NCBI GenBank assembly: GCA_023228865.1
Contig: JALOAH010000160.1
Location: 1 to 6,038 of the forward strand
Length of the DNA: 6,038 nucleotides
Source: Porticoccaceae bacterium
GTDB lineage: Bacteria > Pseudomonadota > Gammaproteobacteria > Pseudomonadales > Porticoccaceae
Reading direction: 5' to 3'
In this document: piece by piece, positions 5,877-6,038 of the stretch
Numbering within the stretch: position 1 is the first letter of the stretch
How the letters are laid out: each line of letters opens with the position of its first letter
Translations under genes and position numbers: made by a program
The notes under the pieces: generated by a model
Seen by the model: only the letters and a program-made list of their open reading frames with translations
Database searches by the model: none
What the model was told of the DNA's origin: nothing

Positions 5877-6038
5877 TTACCCGCCTTCTGCCAGTGCCTT
5901 TTTGCTGTCACCCACAGCATCAATCTCCGCACATTTCCCCAAGCTGCACTACCCTGAAGGCATCCACACACCAGTACCGATGGAACGGATGCCGTCATGT
6001 CTCTTACCGCCCAAGCGCCTCGGCCGGCCACCCATGTC
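5877..6038 (-). pseudogene. Unidentified minus-strand gene tail, possibly interrupted by TAG, runs off the right edge
   Basis: The terminator just downstream implies a leftward gene here. The frame ending at TAA 5877-5879 gives a coding-like C-terminus, CAEIDAVGDSKKALAEGG, with ordinary codon choice. Going upstream, the same frame meets TAG at 5949-5951. It then stays open for 29 codons to the window edge, with an Arg/Gly-rich start and GIRSIGTGVWMPSG before the TAG. Either one gene carries a nonsense change, or a gene ends at the TAG and the last 23 codons are chance. A second frame on this strand, starting ATG near 6000 and ending TGA at 5870-5872, is less protein-like. A 7-bp inverted repeat, GGCATCC-N21-GGATGCC, lies at 5959-5993. 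I do not recognise the family. Confidence 0.35.

Overview
The window looks like accessory DNA from a gammaproteobacterium, probably a marine one of the Marinobacter or Cellvibrio type. This rests on moderate-to-high G+C, protein families typical of that group (thermostable-hemolysin family, TonB-dependent siderophore receptor) and good Shine-Dalgarno sites. The genus cannot be fixed from the sequence alone.

Positions 4515 down to 181 hold a tight five-gene operon on the minus strand. In transcription order it encodes: (1) a 'thermostable hemolysin' family protein with an acetyltransferase/autoinducer-synthase-like core; (2) an AMP-binding acyl-adenylate/acyl-CoA ligase; (3) a small helical enzyme of the heme-oxygenase-like diiron oxidase type; (4) a short-chain dehydrogenase/reductase; (5) a secreted TPR protein. 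Junctions are ATGA overlaps (genes 1/2 and 4/5) or gaps of 4 and 10 nt. This argues for one transcript and one pathway: activation of an acyl chain, acyl transfer, then oxidation and reduction, with a periplasmic helper. Most genes carry an intact catalytic signature. I infer a lipid-like small-molecule pathway (signal, surfactant or hemolytic metabolite); the product is unknown.

The 5' side of the operon (4516-4654) has a perfect 15-bp palindrome 34 nt upstream of the first start codon, an imperfect TTAAG-N5-CTTAA repeat, and a GC-rich hairpin followed by a T-rich stretch. These are candidate control sites and an old terminator.

From about 4655 to the right edge the DNA looks like decayed genes. 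On the plus strand there is the C-terminal third of a TonB-dependent siderophore receptor with no N-terminal part. Two bases after its stop comes a 39-codon ORF with a good ribosome site and a clear Sec signal peptide that stops 11-12 residues after the likely cleavage site. A 5534-5710 stretch without a convincing gene contains five short hairpins in series. A strong intrinsic terminator reading leftward (5832-5854) serves a minus-strand gene whose tail, broken by an internal TAG, reaches the right edge. Nothing identifiable lies in 1-180.
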